Assembly (NCBI RefSeq): GCF_003600155.1
Contig: NZ_QWLD01000035.1
Span: 1 to 64,000 of the forward strand
Reading direction: 5' to 3'
DNA length: 64,000 nucleotides
From: Nesterenkonia muleiensis
GTDB lineage: Bacteria > Actinomycetota > Actinomycetes > Actinomycetales > Micrococcaceae
The notes below the pieces were generated by a model, which worked only from the letters and a program-made list of their open reading frames with translations, was not told the DNA's origin and searched no databases. Positions 63,191 to 64,000 of this stretch are shown here, one piece after another. Position numbers and translations under genes: made by a program. The first letter of the stretch is position 1; the number at the start of each line of letters is the position of its first letter.

Positions 63191-63229
63191 ATGCTCATCT
63201 AACATTTCGAGGCGATTCCCTGCATACTG

Positions 63230-63259
63230 GTCAGTGCTTGGATTGACCGAGATGAGCCG
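63230..63259 (+). repeat. Possible degenerate CRISPR repeat copy
   Basis: The stretch ends in GATGAGCC, the same octamer as in the repeat at 63291, and exactly 61 bases earlier, the usual repeat-plus-spacer distance for type I-E. The rest matches poorly (about half the positions), so this may be chance. Confidence 0.25.
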
Positions 63260-63290
63260 AGAGACGTTGTTTCTTGCAACACGGCCAATA

Positions 63291-63320
63291 AGTACTCCCC
63301 GCACCCGCGGGGATGAGCCC
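63291..63320 (+). CRISPR. Solitary type I-E-like CRISPR repeat
   Basis: AGTACTCCCCGCACCCGCGG followed by GGATGAGCCC closely resembles actinobacterial type I-E repeats, including the CCCCGC-GCGGGG hairpin and the GATGAGCCC end. There is no second good copy 60-61 bases downstream, and no cas genes are present. It is not a working array in this window. It could be a relic or an orphan repeat. Confidence 0.5.
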
Positions 63321-63508
63321 ACCAGGTTAGCTGCAACGCCTGAGTCAACCACAGCAACCCTCGAAGTCTTCACGAAGTGGGCACTCATGTGGTCTGCCGA
63401 GATACCTCGCCCGGAACTGCCTCATCGTCGGGGCTGAATACAGTGTTGGCACCCATCACCGGATGTCAGTCGGTAGGCTGGGAGAATTCAGGAATGGAGG
63501 TATGAGCT

Positions 63509-63727
63509 ATGGCTGATCTGAACAAGCTCTTCAAGCTCGGATGGCTGCTGATCGGCATCGCCGCGCTGGTGGCGCTGCTGGTGATCATCGGGGTCTTCAA
63601 CGGTTTGGGCTTCTGGGGCGCATTGTGGTCCTTCGTGTTCGTCGTGGCCCCGCTGGCGCTGGTCGGCTTCGCCTTCCTGGGCAAACGCTGGTTCAAGGTC
63701 TCCAAGCGCACCGGCCGCCGGCTCTAA
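63509..63727 (+). CDS. Small two-span membrane protein
   Basis: Encodes 72 residues after a strong GGAGG ribosome site. Two hydrophobic segments (about 10-28 and 33-56) are joined by a short Gly/Phe loop, and the C-terminus is basic (KRWFKVSKRTGRR), so both ends should lie in the cytoplasm. No family or function is recognised. It lies 3 bases upstream of the pyroglutamyl peptidase start. Confidence 0.65.
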   Translation: MADLNKLFKLGWLLIGIAALVALLVIIGVFNGLGFWGALWSFVFVVAPLALVGFAFLGKRWFKVSKRTGRRL

Positions 63728-63730
63728 ACC

Positions 63731-64000
63731 GTGTCCAACACTGCCTCATCCTGCGCCGGACGCGAGGGTCCGTCCCTCAGCCGCCGGCCGAGCGGCGCTT
63801 CCAGGCCGGGCAGCGAGCAGGATTCCCCTGCCGCCGGGGCCAGCAGCGTCCTGCTCTCGGCCTTTGAGCCCTTCGGAGGTGCCAACCACAATCCCTCACA
63901 GGATGTCGTAGAGGAACTTGCCCGCCGGGCAGACAGAGGTGAGCTCACCGCACAGTCAGAGCACCCCGGCGTCGTGATCATCCCGGTCCTGCTGCCGGTG
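63731..64000 (+). CDS. pcp: Pyroglutamyl-peptidase I (cut by the right edge)
   Basis: Starts with GTG at 63731 and stays open for 90 codons to the edge. After a Ser/Gly/Pro-rich extension of about 45 residues, the N-terminal family segment appears: VLLSAFEPFGGANHNPS (about 48-64), matching the GFEPFGG...NPS signature of the C15 cysteine peptidases. The catalytic Glu, Cys and His would be further along. These enzymes remove N-terminal pyroglutamate in the cytoplasm. The extension is unusual, and a later start around residue 45 cannot be excluded. Confidence 0.75.
   Translation, partial: MSNTASSCAGREGPSLSRRPSGASRPGSEQDSPAAGASSVLLSAFEPFGGANHNPSQDVVEELARRADRGELTAQSEHPGVVIIPVLLPV

Larger units (their letters stand above)
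63191..63508. other. 318-base region with an orphan CRISPR-like repeat, no gene
   Basis: No open frame here has a ribosome site and family-like sequence. The 67-residue frame at 63234-63437 runs across the repeat and looks artefactual. The repeat at 63291-63320 is the only structured element, and a GAATGGAGG ribosome site belonging to the 63509 gene closes the region. Confidence 0.55.

Noticed and set aside
63352-63381. A further CRISPR repeat 61 bases downstream of the one at 63291
   Set aside because: Fewer than a third of the positions match and the hairpin is absent.

Overview
The window comes from a high-GC Gram-positive bacterium. Lipoprotein lipoboxes, a Tat-exported peroxidase, LacI and LAL regulators, probable leaderless starts and dense ATGA-type overlaps all fit an actinobacterium, probably of the Micrococcales (an inference from gene style, not from a marker gene). 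I see no rRNA, tRNA, complete mobile element or origin. Apart from a small plasmid-like patch near 60.2-61.3 kb and a solitary CRISPR-like repeat at 63.3 kb, the window is an accessory-metabolism island for plant-type sugars.

Layout: (1) 1-12.6 kb: a large secreted SdrD/DUF11-type surface protein cut by the left edge, divergent from a three-gene operon (beta-helix lipoprotein, second lipoprotein, Tat Dyp-type peroxidase), followed on the opposite strand by two overlapping LAL/MalT-like LuxR regulators; a small XRE regulator and glycine oxidase follow. (2) 14.4-22.5 kb: L-rhamnose operon rhaM-rhaI-rhaEW-rhaB-lldD with a LacI repressor and a visible operator, converting rhamnose to DHAP and lactate, and lactate to pyruvate. 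(3) 22.6-28.2 kb: galactarate/talarate route (enolase-superfamily dehydratase, GntR, LysR, 5-dehydro-4-deoxyglucarate dehydratase, 2-oxoglutarate-semialdehyde dehydrogenase). (4) 28.2-42.3 kb, all on the minus strand: GH42 beta-galactosidase, four paralogous ABC solute-binding lipoproteins, Leloir galactose genes with a DeoR regulator, and a GH106 rhamnosidase-like enzyme. (5) 42.7-56 kb: LacI regulator, a five-gene plus-strand operon (Gfo/Idh oxidoreductase, DUF993, TIM-barrel isomerase, Gfo/Idh-PmoA-like fusion, M24-like protein lacking metal ligands), an opposing operon (two ABC permeases, Gfo/Idh oxidoreductase, SDR epimerase) and another enolase-superfamily enzyme. (6) 56.2-64 kb: housekeeping and stress genes, a decayed toxin-antitoxin pair with iteron-like repeats, Ohr, a second galactokinase-like kinase, an orphan CRISPR-like repeat, and the start of pyroglutamyl peptidase.

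How it fits together: four binding proteins seem to feed one permease pair and no ATPase is encoded here, so a shared ATPase elsewhere is implied. GH42 and GH106 trim galactosyl and rhamnosyl residues, which enter the gal and rha operons. The 43.8-52.6 kb oxidoreductase group probably handles an oxidised glycoside or sugar. LacI-type palindromes of the form GGWAANCGYWTTCC sit before the GH42 operon, the oxidoreductase operon and the permease operon, suggesting one regulon. A second palindrome type, TTGAAACGATTCAA, sits before the rha operon and, in near-identical form, before the 54.9 kb enolase gene. The most promising undescribed systems are the DUF993/PmoA-fusion/pseudo-M24 operon and the Dyp-peroxidase/beta-helix export operon with its paired LAL regulators.
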